Positions 35,920 through 44,700 of a stretch of DNA of 64,000 bases are shown here, one piece after another. The stretch is from Desulfovibrio sp. Huiquan2017. Lineage in GTDB: Bacteria > Desulfobacterota > Desulfovibrionia > Desulfovibrionales > Desulfovibrionaceae. Where the stretch lies: assembly GCF_017351175.1 (NCBI RefSeq), contig NZ_JAFMPN010000013.1:1-64000 (forward strand), given 5' to 3'. The position numbers and the translations under genes were made by a program. The notes beneath the pieces are model-generated. The model was not told the origin of the DNA. It saw nothing but the letters and a program-made list of their open reading frames with translations, and made no database searches. The first letter of the stretch is position 1, and each line of letters opens with the position of its first letter.

Positions 35920-37923
35920 ATGAAGACCTTCGCACTGAAACTTTCCGCCGGGACCCGCCGGATCGCCGTCATCCTGATCCTGGCCGTGCTGTTCGCCCTG
36001 GCCGGATGCCTGTGGACGATGAATCCGCCTCCCCGCGCGGCGAATGGGGTTCTCGACCTGCGCACCTATGACCCGGACGCCCAGGGCCCAGCCGCCTTGG
36101 ACGGCCAGTGGGAATTCTACTGGGACCGCCTGCTGAGTCCGAAGGACTTCGCACCGAACGGAGATGCTCCCGGTACGACTGGCTACCTCGCCTTTCCGGG
36201 GACATGGCAGGGCTTCCGCCTTGACGGCGAAAAGCTGGACGGCACCGGCCAGGCCACCTTCCGCCTGCGGCTCAAGCTCTGGCCGGATGCCCGGAAGCTG
36301 GTGCTGCGTCTGTTCGACATTCCCATGGCCTACACACTGTGGGCCGATGGAGAACTCGTGGCGCAAAGCGGCACCGTGGGTACGGATGCGGACGCGGAAA
36401 TTCCCCGCCGTTCGCTGGTGCTGGCCGAAATCGAACCCAAGGGAAGCGACATGGAGTTGGTGCTCCAGGTCTCCAACCACCATTTTCGCTCAGGCGGCGT
36501 GCCCGAAAGCATCGAGATGGCGCCGCCCGGCCCGCTGGAAACCAACCGCGACCGGCATTGGGCCGTGTCCTTTCTCTTTGCGGGCTGCCTGCTGATCATG
36601 GCCGTGTACCATCTCCTCCTGTTCCACCAGAACCGGAAGTTGCCGTCGGCCTTCCATTTCGGCATCTACAGCCTGTTCATGCTCGGCTACTGCACCACCT
36701 CGAACACCTCGTTTTGGGCCGCAAATCTGTTCCTCCCGCCGCTGCCGCCTGCCTTGGCGGAGTATTTTCCCCTGTTCTGTTACCTCGCCCTGGGGCCCTT
36801 TCTCTACCGCTTCTACAAGTCCCTGTACCCGGAGGAAATTCACACGGTCGTCCGGTATATTGTCGATCTCCGCCTGGCGATCTTCGTCGTGCTCCTTTTC
36901 TTTGCCCCGGACTATCGCATCTCCCAATACATCGCCTTCACCATACTGTTGAGTTCGCTCTACGGCATCTACTACATCCAGCGGCTCACCGTCTGCGTAC
37001 GGCGGAGACGCAACGGCGCAGGGCTGCTGCTTACGGGCTCACTCGTCTTCCTGCTCGTCAGTCTGAACGACGGACTGGCCCACGCCAAGGTCATCAACAG
37101 CGTGTATCTCCTCGAACCGGGCATGTTCATTTTCGTGGTCACCCAGTCCCTGGCCCTGGCCAAACGGTTCACCCACGCCCTGGAGGCCGAGGAACATCTC
37201 TCCGGCGAACTGGAACGCAAAAATGCCTCCCTGCTGGCCGAGATCGAGGAACGAAACCGGTTGGAGCGGGAAGTGGTCAACATCAGCGAGGAGGAACGCC
37301 GCCGCATCAGCGTCGAACTGCACGACGGTCTGTGCCAGAAACTCACCGGAGCGCGGCTGCGCGCAGCCATCCTGAACAAACGTCTTTCCGGCACCGAAGA
37401 GGCCGAGGCCATGGCCAGTCTGACGGCGTTGCTGGATGCCTCCACCGACGATGCCTACCGCACTTCGCGCGGACTCTGGCCCGTGGAGCATGATCCCTCG
37501 GTCCCCGGCCCCTCGCTGGAGGACCTGGCGCGCACGGTCTCCAAGGACACCGGCATTGCCGTGACTTTTGAAAGACACTGCCATTGCGGCCAGTGCACCA
37601 ATCCCCACATGACAACCCTTTACCGGATCGCCCAGGAGGCCTTGACCAACGCGGCCAAGCACGCCAGGGTGGACATCATCCGCATGGATCTGCGCTGCCC
37701 CGTCCGAAGCGGAATCTCCCTCACCGTCCGCGACGACGGCGTCGGCCGGGAGGCGACCGCACGGCACGGCACCTCCAACGGCGGACTGGGACTCGGTATC
37801 ATGGCCCATCGCGCGGGCATCATCCACGCGGACCTGCACATCGAGGACGGCCCGGATCACGGCACCGTGGTCACCTGCGTCGCCCCTTGCGATGTGGCCG
37901 CAGGGCTCAACCGGAAAATGTGA
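35920..37923 (+). CDS. 7TM-DISM sensor histidine kinase (NarX-type kinase domain)
   Basis: Protein of 667 residues. An N-terminal anchor (residues 14-32) precedes an extracellular jelly-roll 7TMR-DISM domain (LDGQWEFYWDRLL, FPGTWQGF, FRLRLKL), then seven membrane segments at about residues 215-415. A coiled coil leads to the HisKA_3 domain with His468 in RRRISVELHDGLCQKL and a HATPase domain (EALTNAAKHA, DDGVGREA, GLGIMAHRA). The extracellular domain probably binds a carbohydrate-like or peptide ligand (family knowledge). Its partner regulator gene starts 13 bases downstream. The 237-base gap before it holds only short open frames. Confidence 0.9.
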   Translation: MKTFALKLSAGTRRIAVILILAVLFALAGCLWTMNPPPRAANGVLDLRTYDPDAQGPAALDGQWEFYWDRLLSPKDFAPNGDAPGTTGYLAFPGTWQGFRLDGEKLDGTGQATFRLRLKLWPDARKLVLRLFDIPMAYTLWADGELVAQSGTVGTDADAEIPRRSLVLAEIEPKGSDMELVLQVSNHHFRSGGVPESIEMAPPGPLETNRDRHWAVSFLFAGCLLIMAVYHLLLFHQNRKLPSAFHFGIYSLFMLGYCTTSNTSFWAANLFLPPLPPALAEYFPLFCYLALGPFLYRFYKSLYPEEIHTVVRYIVDLRLAIFVVLLFFAPDYRISQYIAFTILLSSLYGIYYIQRLTVCVRRRRNGAGLLLTGSLVFLLVSLNDGLAHAKVINSVYLLEPGMFIFVVTQSLALAKRFTHALEAEEHLSGELERKNASLLAEIEERNRLEREVVNISEEERRRISVELHDGLCQKLTGARLRAAILNKRLSGTEEAEAMASLTALLDASTDDAYRTSRGLWPVEHDPSVPGPSLEDLARTVSKDTGIAVTFERHCHCGQCTNPHMTTLYRIAQEALTNAAKHARVDIIRMDLRCPVRSGISLTVRDDGVGREATARHGTSNGGLGLGIMAHRAGIIHADLHIEDGPDHGTVVTCVAPCDVAAGLNRKM

Positions 37924-37936
37924 AAACAGGCACCCC

Positions 37937-38569
37937 ATGGCACCATCTGATCCTTCCGCAGTCCGCACGCTGCTCATCGACGACCATCCCGCCGTGCGGC
38001 AGGGGCTCAATCTGCTGCTGGAATCCAGCGGGTACCGGCGCGGCACGGAGGCGGGAACGCGCACGGAGGCCATAGCCGCCCTGGAAACGGCCCGTTTCGA
38101 CCTCGCGCTGCTGGACCTCTCCCTTGAGGACGGCAGCGGCCTCGACCTGCTGGCCGACCTGGCGGACCACGGTGTCCCCGCTCTGATTTACTCCATGCAC
38201 GAGGACCCCGTGACCATCGACAGGGCTCTGCGTTGCGGCGCGGGCGGCTATGTCACCAAGCGCGAGGAGCCGGACGTGCTGCTGGAGGGCGTCGAGGCCC
38301 TGCTGCGCGGCGAACGCTTCGTCAGCGCCCGGGCCGGGCAAAGCCTGGCCGAAAGGACGGGAGAGGGGACAGACCCGCTGTTACTGTTGAGCGACCGGGA
38401 ACGGGTCATATTCTCGGCCGTGGGCCGTGGAGCCTCCAATGCGGAGATCGCCGATCAACTCGGCATCAGCCCCCGCACCGTGGAAACGTATCTTGCGAGA
38501 ATGGTCAGGAAGCTGGAGTTGGAGAACGTGCGCGCCCTGCGAAAATTCGTCATGTCGGGGAAACGGTAA
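37937..38569 (+). CDS. LuxR/NarL-family response regulator
   Basis: Protein of 210 residues. The receiver domain has the acidic pair in LLIDDHPAV and phospho-acceptor Asp60 in LALLDLSLEDG, with the conserved Lys in GYVTKREEP. The C-terminal GerE helix-turn-helix reads SDRERVIFSAVGRGASNAEI then ADQLGISPRTVETYLARM. Partner of the sensor kinase directly upstream. ATG 37937 is chosen so that it begins just after the kinase stop. Confidence 0.9.
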   Translation: MAPSDPSAVRTLLIDDHPAVRQGLNLLLESSGYRRGTEAGTRTEAIAALETARFDLALLDLSLEDGSGLDLLADLADHGVPALIYSMHEDPVTIDRALRCGAGGYVTKREEPDVLLEGVEALLRGERFVSARAGQSLAERTGEGTDPLLLLSDRERVIFSAVGRGASNAEIADQLGISPRTVETYLARMVRKLELENVRALRKFVMSGKR

Positions 38570-38585
38570 GCGGGACCGCCACCCA

Positions 38586-39398
38586 TCAGTCGTCCAGCCG
38601 CACCTCGGACAGCAACTCCGGCCATGCCTCGGCCCAGGCCGCGCCCCCGTGACCCAAGCCCGGGACCACCCGGACCTTCACCGGCGCGCCCGGTCCCAGC
38701 CGCGAGACGAAGGCCTCCGCGACCTGCCGGGTGACGTTCGCATCCGCTCCGCCCAGGAAATGCACCTGCGGCAGGGACGCAAGCCGTGCGGCATGATCCG
38801 CCGGATTGAGCGAGCCATAAAGTGGCGTGACCCCGTGCATGGCTGTCCACACGGCATGATCGAGGTTACCGCAGACAGTGACCAGCGCCGCGACATCCGC
38901 TCGCCGCTCGGCCAACAGGGCGGCCACAGCCCCGCCTCCGGAAAATCCGATCAACACTACGCGTTGCGCCCCGGCCGAGGACTTGGCCGCGTCCACGAGC
39001 CCGTTTTCCGTCCGCAACACGGCTTCGGAAAAACGCCCGGTGGTCCAGCATTCCTTGGTGCAGGCATCCCCGGACACATACTGGCAGGGGCGGCCAAGAT
39101 AGGCCACGGCGGACGCAGCGTCCCTGCGGGCCAGGAGCAGCGCCGTGGGCGTGAGGGGCGTGGGGTCAAGGGAAGGGCTGGTGGGCGTGGAATAGGCCAC
39201 GCCGTCGCCTTCAATGTAGATATGGAGGACATCGGCCTGTCCCCGCACCCAACCGACAGCGGGAAGCGGCGCGGCGGAATCCAGGCGGCTCCACACCGTA
39301 TCCGACGCCATGGACGCGACCACATTGCCGCGTACGCACCCGGTCAGGGCCAATAAGAGAAAGAGTCCGCAAAGGATTTTCATGACGGCAGGCTTCAT
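38586..39398 (-). CDS. lipoprotein alpha/beta hydrolase
   Basis: Protein of 270 residues. A lipoprotein signal (LLALTGC, lipid-attached Cys near residue 21) leads to an alpha/beta hydrolase with nucleophile elbow GFSGGG (Ser in the middle) and a late GLGHGG supplying the catalytic His; an Asp candidate lies in LGGADAN. Periplasmic or outer-membrane esterase/acyl-hydrolase of unknown substrate. Convergent with the response regulator (16-base gap). The open frame extends upstream into an IS3 transposase remnant, an artefact of the insertion; the signal peptide fixes the start at ATG 39398. Confidence 0.78.
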   Translation of the reverse strand: MKPAVMKILCGLFLLLALTGCVRGNVVASMASDTVWSRLDSAAPLPAVGWVRGQADVLHIYIEGDGVAYSTPTSPSLDPTPLTPTALLLARRDAASAVAYLGRPCQYVSGDACTKECWTTGRFSEAVLRTENGLVDAAKSSAGAQRVVLIGFSGGGAVAALLAERRADVAALVTVCGNLDHAVWTAMHGVTPLYGSLNPADHAARLASLPQVHFLGGADANVTRQVAEAFVSRLGPGAPVKVRVVPGLGHGGAAWAEAWPELLSEVRLDD

Positions 39399-39429
39399 GG
39401 GAATCCACCTTCTGCAATCAAAAGCACCG

Positions 39430-39693
39430 GCGTCAAGGTCTTTCATCCTTCCGATGTCGGCCGCTTCCATGCCGCCATACTTGGACTTCCATTTGTAATA
39501 CATGGCACTGTTCACGCCATACTCCCGGCATACGCCCTTGACCGCCCGTCCACCTTCCACCCACCTTCCACGGATTTCAGAATCCGGACGATCTGGTGTT
39601 CAGTAAATCTCGATTTGCGCATATGAAGCTCCTAGTCCCAATTGGGGGCGAAAGTCTCTACTTTGCAATGGAGCGATTTTACGGGGGCTTACA
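39430..39693 (-). mobile_element. IS3-family remnant (left end and 5' part of orfA)
   Basis: Minus-strand reading starts at ATG 39622 with RKSRFTEHQIVRILKS and continues as VEGGRAVKGVCREYGVNSAM and YYKWKSKYGGMEAADIGRMK, the classical helix-turn-helix of IS3-type OrfA. The element is cut off after about 60 codons where the lipoprotein gene's upstream region begins. Its outer end is probably near 39693, where the minus strand reads TGTAAGCCCCCGT, a plausible terminal inverted repeat. No orfB or right end is present. Confidence 0.72.
39550..39571. repeat. 11-base tandem duplication disrupting the IS3 orfA frame
   Basis: CCACCTTCCAC occurs twice in direct succession (39550-39560, 39561-39571). 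Removing one copy joins the two orfA reading frames into one continuous transposase N-terminus, so the duplication is the inactivating event. Confidence 0.8.
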
Positions 39694-39699
39694 CTCCGG

Positions 39700-39780
39700 C
39701 ACAAAAATTAGATGACCACGACTCGATACATACACCGGTTAGGCATTACCAAGAACATTCTGGAAGACGTGTTCGGCTAA
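39700..39780 (+). pseudogene. tyrosine recombinase C-terminal fragment (copy 1)
   Basis: A short stretch translates to HKN, a stop, then MTTTRYIHRLGITKNILEDV and a stop at 39780. The same tail, slightly diverged, occurs at 55030-55170. TTTRYIHRL resembles the region around the catalytic Tyr of phage integrases. Only the 3' end of the gene remains; an IS3 remnant abuts it. The bases from 39781 to the next gene hold nothing clear. Confidence 0.5.
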
Positions 39781-39891
39781 CAGGCAACTAGCTCCGTAAG
39801 TGGACGTCTTCTGGCTTTCCCTTCGTCCATGCGTACTTGTTGAGAATGCTGGCCTGTACTATGTTCGGTCATCAAATCAGAAGGACGCCCC

Positions 39892-40917
39892 ATGAGTGAC
39901 AACGCCCCGGCCCCGCAATCTCAAATAGACATCTTTCCGGCCCCGGATGGAAACATCCGTGTCGAGGTTCGCTTCCTGGATGAAACGGCCTGGCTCAGCC
40001 AGAAGCTCATGGCTGAGCTTTTCCAGGTTTCGATTCCCACGATCAATGAGCATCTGAAGAACCTATTCGCAGACAGGGAGCTGGCTGAGGGGGCAGTTGT
40101 TAGGAATTTCCGAATAACTGCTTCGGACGGGAAAGAGTACCTGACCAAGCACTACAGCCTGGATGCCATCATCGCCGTGGGCTACCGCGTCCGTTCGTCC
40201 GTGGGCGTCCAATTTCGTCGATGGGCAACCGAACGATTGCGGGAGTACATGGTCAAGGGCTTTACCATGGACGACGAGCGGTTGAAGAATCCCGGCGGCT
40301 GGGATTACTTCGATGAACTGCTTGAACGCATCCGGACGATCCGGGCCTCGGAGAAGCGGTTCTACCAGAAGGTCAGGGACCTGTTTTCGCAGACCAGCGC
40401 CGACTATGACGGCAAGTCGGAAACCGCCCAGACCTTTTTCAAGACCATCCAGAACAAGATGCTCTTCGCCATTACCGGCCTGACCGCCGCCGAGATCGTG
40501 ACGAATCGGGCCAACGCCACTCTGCCTAACATGGGCCTGACCAGCTTCAAGGGGGATGTGGTCCGCAAGGGTGATGTGGTGACTTCCAAGAACTACCTCC
40601 AACAAGATGAGCTCTCTAGACTGGACCGGTTAGTGACCATGTTCCTGGATCACGCCGAGGACCGCGCTGAAAAGCGGCAACGCATCACCATGCAGGAATG
40701 GGTTGAGATTACCGATAAATTCCTTGAGTTCAATGAATGGGAGGTGCTGTCCAACGCGGGCACGGTCTCTCATAAGCAGGCCGAAAAGCACGCCCATGGC
40801 GAGTACAAGGCGTTTGATGAGGCCCGCAGGCAACGGGAGTTGGAAGAGGCTGAAATCGAAGCCGAGCGGGATTTTGAGGAATTGGTGAAGGGGGTTGAAC
40901 GGAAGGAGTTTAGGTAA
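39892..40917 (+). CDS. RhuM-family protein
   Basis: Protein of 341 residues matching the RhuM family throughout: WLSQKLMAELFQVSIPTINE near residue 38, then the block YSLDAIIAVGYRVRSSVGVQ and FRRWATERLREYMVKGFTMD, and a long charged helical C-terminus. RhuM proteins are found on pathogenicity and mobile islands; their molecular role is poorly known, though the N-terminus looks like a DNA-binding or KilA-N-associated domain. Two bases separate it from the PIN-like gene, so they are co-transcribed. Confidence 0.85.
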   Translation: MSDNAPAPQSQIDIFPAPDGNIRVEVRFLDETAWLSQKLMAELFQVSIPTINEHLKNLFADRELAEGAVVRNFRITASDGKEYLTKHYSLDAIIAVGYRVRSSVGVQFRRWATERLREYMVKGFTMDDERLKNPGGWDYFDELLERIRTIRASEKRFYQKVRDLFSQTSADYDGKSETAQTFFKTIQNKMLFAITGLTAAEIVTNRANATLPNMGLTSFKGDVVRKGDVVTSKNYLQQDELSRLDRLVTMFLDHAEDRAEKRQRITMQEWVEITDKFLEFNEWEVLSNAGTVSHKQAEKHAHGEYKAFDEARRQRELEEAEIEAERDFEELVKGVERKEFR

Positions 40918-40919
40918 TC

Positions 40920-41816
40920 ATGGTCATCCCTCTCAAAGTTTATCTCGACAGCTCAGACTATCGGGCATTTGTTTTAGGCTCAGAGAGTTCGCAGAGAGTT
41001 CTGAATTACCTTTTAGAGAAGAAGGAAGAGGGCCGTATTGTTATCCCCTTTTCATACCTAACGATCGTTGAGCTCTTACAGGATTATACCCCTCAATATT
41101 ATCAAGACCGTGAGCAACGTGCAGATATGATTACAAAGCTGTGTGGCGCACACTGCTTCAAGTTCAGCTCTGATGATAAGGATGTTTGGGATGCCCCATA
41201 TTCGTCTAGTGGTGAATGGATGCCTCTAACCATGGATGAAATGCTCGATCCTGAGAAAATGAATAGAACTATATTGAACATACTAGCCACAAGTGGTGTG
41301 CCAGCAGAAAACATACCAATATTGACGGATTCATTTCGTGAAAGAATAACTGCTGAAGTAAAGGAACAAATGTTTGCATTGCGGTCGCCTAGTCTGTTTT
41401 TTAGATACTACTTTGGTGCCATGGGCGGAAAAAACACACTTCAATCTAGCTTTCACGAGCTTTCGAGCAACCTGCACAAAATCCTTGAAGATTTGTATTC
41501 ACAGGCTACATCTCAGGATTTGCAACCAGGCTCAATTCGACAAAGCACGCCAAGATTGCAAAAGATGTTTCCCGATTACTTCTTCAACATCTTCGAGGCC
41601 TTTATCCGTAAGAATTTCCGAGGGTGCCATTTCCAAAAATCAGATGGTGCTGATATTTTTCATGCGCTCTACCTTCCGCATAGTGACCTGTGGCGTACCG
41701 ACGCACATTTTGCCAGCTTGCTAAAGGCGCAGAAGGTGCCGTTTCATGAGCGAATTGTTCCGAAGTTGAAAGACTTTCCAAAGCGTATTGAGGAACTGCT
41801 TGCTAAAGGGGGGTGA
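40920..41816 (+). CDS. PIN-like protein, candidate partner of RhuM
   Basis: Protein of 298 residues, not confidently placed. Features suggest a PIN-type nuclease: an N-terminal strand with acidic residue (VYLDSSDYRAF), a conserved Glu in YLTIVELLQ, and late acidic positions GADIFHALYLPHS and WRTDAHFASLL spaced as in PIN domains. The middle is helical. Codon use is more AT-rich than the core genome. It directly follows rhuM with the ribosome site GGAAGGAG inside that gene. A toxin-antitoxin or defence pairing is possible but unproven. Confidence 0.55.
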   Translation: MVIPLKVYLDSSDYRAFVLGSESSQRVLNYLLEKKEEGRIVIPFSYLTIVELLQDYTPQYYQDREQRADMITKLCGAHCFKFSSDDKDVWDAPYSSSGEWMPLTMDEMLDPEKMNRTILNILATSGVPAENIPILTDSFRERITAEVKEQMFALRSPSLFFRYYFGAMGGKNTLQSSFHELSSNLHKILEDLYSQATSQDLQPGSIRQSTPRLQKMFPDYFFNIFEAFIRKNFRGCHFQKSDGADIFHALYLPHSDLWRTDAHFASLLKAQKVPFHERIVPKLKDFPKRIEELLAKGG

Positions 41817-41833
41817 GGGCATTGAACTTGTTT

Positions 41834-42130
41834 TCAGGTTGTGGGGCGGGGGGGATTTGAACCCCCCGGGCGCCGGTCAATAGGATTAACGGTGCTCATC
41901 CAAGAAAACATGTGTTCCTCTCCCAGCTTGGAGGAACTCTCACCGTGACACCCCACAAGCGCCGTCCTACAAACCAGGCAAATCAGAATACCGATAGCTG
42001 CAACCATAATGATCTCCACGTTAATCACGAAAGTGATGTTGATAGTAAAGGTCACGATGATCCAAGCTGAGAAAGCCCATACTGATCCGAGAATCGCACC
42101 AACCCAATTGCTTAGTTGGTAACACATCAT
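41834..42130 (-). CDS. possible small two-helix membrane protein
   Basis: A 98-codon frame with two convincing hydrophobic segments (WVGAILGSVWAFSAWIIVTF and VEIIMVAAIGILICLVC). The last ~20 codons run through a tRNA-like 3' end, which suggests that the true 3' end was replaced on integration of an element. No ribosome site is obvious and no family is recognised. Confidence 0.3.
   Translation of the reverse strand: MMCYQLSNWVGAILGSVWAFSAWIIVTFTINITFVINVEIIMVAAIGILICLVCRTALVGCHGESSSKLGEEHMFSWMSTVNPIDRRPGGSNPPRPTT
41840..41876 (-). repeat. tRNA 3'-end-like sequence, possible attachment site remnant
   Basis: The minus strand reads a T-arm (GGGGG, GTTCAAA, then CCCCC) followed by an acceptor-like CGCCCCAC. 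The upstream bases do not fold as a tRNA with an anticodon arm, so this is only a 3' fragment, the usual scar of integrase-mediated insertion. Confidence 0.4.
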
Positions 42131-42218
42131 ATCATTCTGGGAGAGGTTTGTCTTGCAGGCCGCAGTCGTCGGAATGAGACTGTCCCGAAGTTGGAGTGGT
42201 TTTCCGCCCCCAATTTAT

Positions 42219-42310
42219 ACGCAAACAAAAAACGGGCTACAGCGATTGCTGTAACCCGTTGATTTCTTATGGCGTCCCCAAGGGGGTTTGCCCTGTTGCC
42301 GGCGTGAGAG
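42219..42310. repeat. left direct repeat of the island
   Basis: Shares with 55757-55851 a 22-base identical start ACGCAAACAAAAAACGGGCT, a TGTAACCCGTTGATTT block and the tRNA-like 3' end GGCGTCCCCAAGGGGGTTTG ... GTTGCCGGCGTGAGAG. This copy lacks 4 bases (AACC) of the T-loop region. The inner AACGGG...CCCGTT forms a terminator-like hairpin. Confidence 0.75.
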
Positions 42311-42963
42311 AACTGTCGCCCTGGATGGCAACCACGGCGTCGAACGGCTTCCTGCAAGGGGTTTGTGGTGTTCTGGAATGATTTTGTTCTATGTTTTGGG
42401 GTTTGACCGACACGTAATCGACACGTGTGGCTTTTCCAATCCAACATGATTTTGGTATAGAAATGTGTTTTTTTAGTCACTTGAGATAATTGAAAAATGG
42501 CACAAGGTGCTGAAAGCGTGGTTGGCTTTGCTGATTTATATTACCACTAGCTTTATGTAGTGAGCCAACTGAGTGGCGCAAGTTTATCGAGAGTGAAACG
42601 GCAATGCTCGGTTTGAAGCCATGAGGAGCCGCTTGCTGCTTCGTCCTTTTGTATCAAGTATAACAATGTAGATGTTCGATCATTTGTCTTCTGTCTATAC
42701 ATGAACACTTCTCTTGACACTAATAGTGATTCATACAATTTTTACGTGTCTGCTGACCTTCCAAGGGGTGGAACTTCAGCCGCACAAATATAGCCAAATC
42801 CGTCGCGAGGCGGAGACGGAAAGCCACGGGTCTCAAGAAGACAGCCGGGTTGCCAAAGGGGGGCCCCCTTTGTCCTTCCTCCTTATCCCTCTTGTTTTCC
42901 CTGTTGGGCTTTTCATGAGTTCAGGGCCTGCCCTGCTCAAGCTGGCGCATCAAGGGAGTGTTC
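42311..42963. other. 650-base gap before cdiB
   Basis: AT-richer than the flanks. Near 42410-42435 it repeats CGACACGTAATCGACACG, a sequence also present at the right island end (55741-55757). Short frames on both strands (for example 42553-42738 minus) have no recognisable product. The promoter of the secretion operon must lie here, but I cannot pinpoint it. Confidence 0.4.
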
Positions 42964-44691
42964 ATGGCTTTGGGGAAAGCCGGCGCTACAGGCGTGTCCT
43001 TTTTGCTTCTGCTGTTTGCGCTTTTGGGGACGGCTGCGGCCCGGTCCATTAATGACGTCGGGCAAGTTCAGGAGCGCATTATCCAGCGCGAGGAGGAGCG
43101 TCGCCGCGCGCGCCAGGAGCAACTCGAACGAAAAACCCAGCAGCCTCCGTCCGGAGTCGAGCTGCCACAACAACCTCCATCTAAACCAGCGGGGAGCGCA
43201 GTCTGTTTCGACGTCCAGTCCATCAATGTAACCGGCGTAACGTTGATCCCCGAAGGGACCATCGCAGGTCTGGTCAAAGGGTATGAAGGACGCTGCCTGA
43301 GCTTGGCGGATATCAACGATCTGCTCAAGGCCATCACCAACGAATACGTCGGTCGCGGTTACGTCACTTCCCGGGCCTATCTGCCGGAGCAGGACCTTTC
43401 GAGCGGCACCCTCGAGCTCAAGGTCATCGAAGGACGCATTGAAGACATCAGGCTGAACGACGGGAAAGGCGGGCACAGTCAGCTACTGGGGCCATTTTTG
43501 GGCCTTGTCGGCACGCCGCTCAATCTGCGAGACCTCGAACAGGGCCTGGATCAATTCAATCGACTGCCTTCCAACAACGCGACAATGAAGCTGAAGCCCG
43601 GCAGCAAGCAGGGGTTGAGCATCGTCGCCATTACGAACGATCCCCAAAAGCGCTGGCGCGTGTCGGTGGGTTGGGACAATTCCGGCCAGGATTCCACCGG
43701 CAAGAACCAATACTCCCTGCAATTCGACACGGATAATCTTTTCGGCGTGGGAGACCTGTTGTCCTTGAGCTATTCGGCCACCCCCATGCCTTGGGAGACG
43801 TCCGGGAAAGACAAGAACAGCCAAAGCCTTTCCGCCTACTGGGCTCTTCCGTTGGGGTATTGGACGGTCAGTCTTTCCGCCAGCAAATTCAATTATACCA
43901 CGAAACTTCACGGCATGACCGACGAGTTTACCAATGATGGCGAAACCACATTTCAGTCATTGGGAATCGACCGCGTGATCCATCGCGATGCCGACAGCAA
44001 GACATCCTTGGGATTGGGCGTGGAGCACCGCGAAGTGGACAGCTGGATTGAAAATGTCCGCTTGGTGACCAGCAGTTACGAGACAACAGACCTGAGCCTT
44101 AATATCGGCCACAACCGCCGTTTGCTGGGCGGGTCATTGACGGCGGGGCTGGAATACCATTGGGGTTCTGATTTGTTGGGCTCTTCGAAAAGACTCCCCG
44201 GGGAAGGCGTACCCACCCCGAGATATAAAATGTGGGAAGGTAATCTGAGCTACTACCGCCCGTTTAATCTTGTCGGGCAATCCCTGATGTGGAGTTCGAC
44301 CCTTCGCGCTCAGTACAGCCATGACACCCTGTACGGCGCCGATCAAATGTCCATCGGCAGCCGATATACGGTTCGTGGATTCTCCGAGGACAGCCTGAGC
44401 GGGGACAGCGGCGGGTACATTCGCAACGATCTCTCCTGGCGGCTACCCATCAAAAGCCCTTCTCCCGACATCCTTTCAGCCTTCGAACTGTTTGCGGGGT
44501 ACGATTTCGGGATGATCCTTCGTGACAAGAAAGATCCTTACGAACGTGGACGCCTGCAAGGGGTGGCCCTGGGGTTGCGGACCTTGGGCCGAGTAAGTTC
44601 CAGCGTGACCTTGACCAAGGGTGTGGCCTCACCCGCTTTTCTTAAGAAAGAAGACACTGAAATCTATGGTTCCGTGACCGTGACGTTTTAG
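42964..44691 (+). CDS. cdiB: two-partner secretion outer-membrane transporter (CdiB/ShlB family)
   Basis: Protein of 575 residues. A signal peptide (cleavage near TAAA-RS, about residue 25) is followed by a helical plug-like segment rich in Gln/Glu/Arg, a POTRA region with ShlB-type motifs (CFDVQSINVTGVTLIPEG, GYVTSRAYLPEQDLSSGTLE) and a 16-strand beta-barrel. The loop-6 motif VRGF appears in SRYTVRGFSEDSLSGDSGG, essential for FhaC/CdiB function. The last residue is Phe. It exports the CdiA-like protein encoded 9 bases downstream. ATG 42964 gives the cleanest signal; a GTG 6 bases earlier is possible. Confidence 0.9.
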   Translation: MALGKAGATGVSFLLLLFALLGTAAARSINDVGQVQERIIQREEERRRARQEQLERKTQQPPSGVELPQQPPSKPAGSAVCFDVQSINVTGVTLIPEGTIAGLVKGYEGRCLSLADINDLLKAITNEYVGRGYVTSRAYLPEQDLSSGTLELKVIEGRIEDIRLNDGKGGHSQLLGPFLGLVGTPLNLRDLEQGLDQFNRLPSNNATMKLKPGSKQGLSIVAITNDPQKRWRVSVGWDNSGQDSTGKNQYSLQFDTDNLFGVGDLLSLSYSATPMPWETSGKDKNSQSLSAYWALPLGYWTVSLSASKFNYTTKLHGMTDEFTNDGETTFQSLGIDRVIHRDADSKTSLGLGVEHREVDSWIENVRLVTSSYETTDLSLNIGHNRRLLGGSLTAGLEYHWGSDLLGSSKRLPGEGVPTPRYKMWEGNLSYYRPFNLVGQSLMWSSTLRAQYSHDTLYGADQMSIGSRYTVRGFSEDSLSGDSGGYIRNDLSWRLPIKSPSPDILSAFELFAGYDFGMILRDKKDPYERGRLQGVALGLRTLGRVSSSVTLTKGVASPAFLKKEDTEIYGSVTVTF

Positions 44692-44700
44692 GGGATTGAT

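Noticed and set aside
41840-41965. Intact tRNA, possibly selenocysteine tRNA
   Set aside because: A T-arm and an acceptor-like pairing exist, but no anticodon arm or D-arm folds between them and the length is wrong.
42553-42738. Small minus-strand frame before cdiB
   Set aside because: No ribosome site, no recognisable domain, and an AT-rich region with frequent random short frames.
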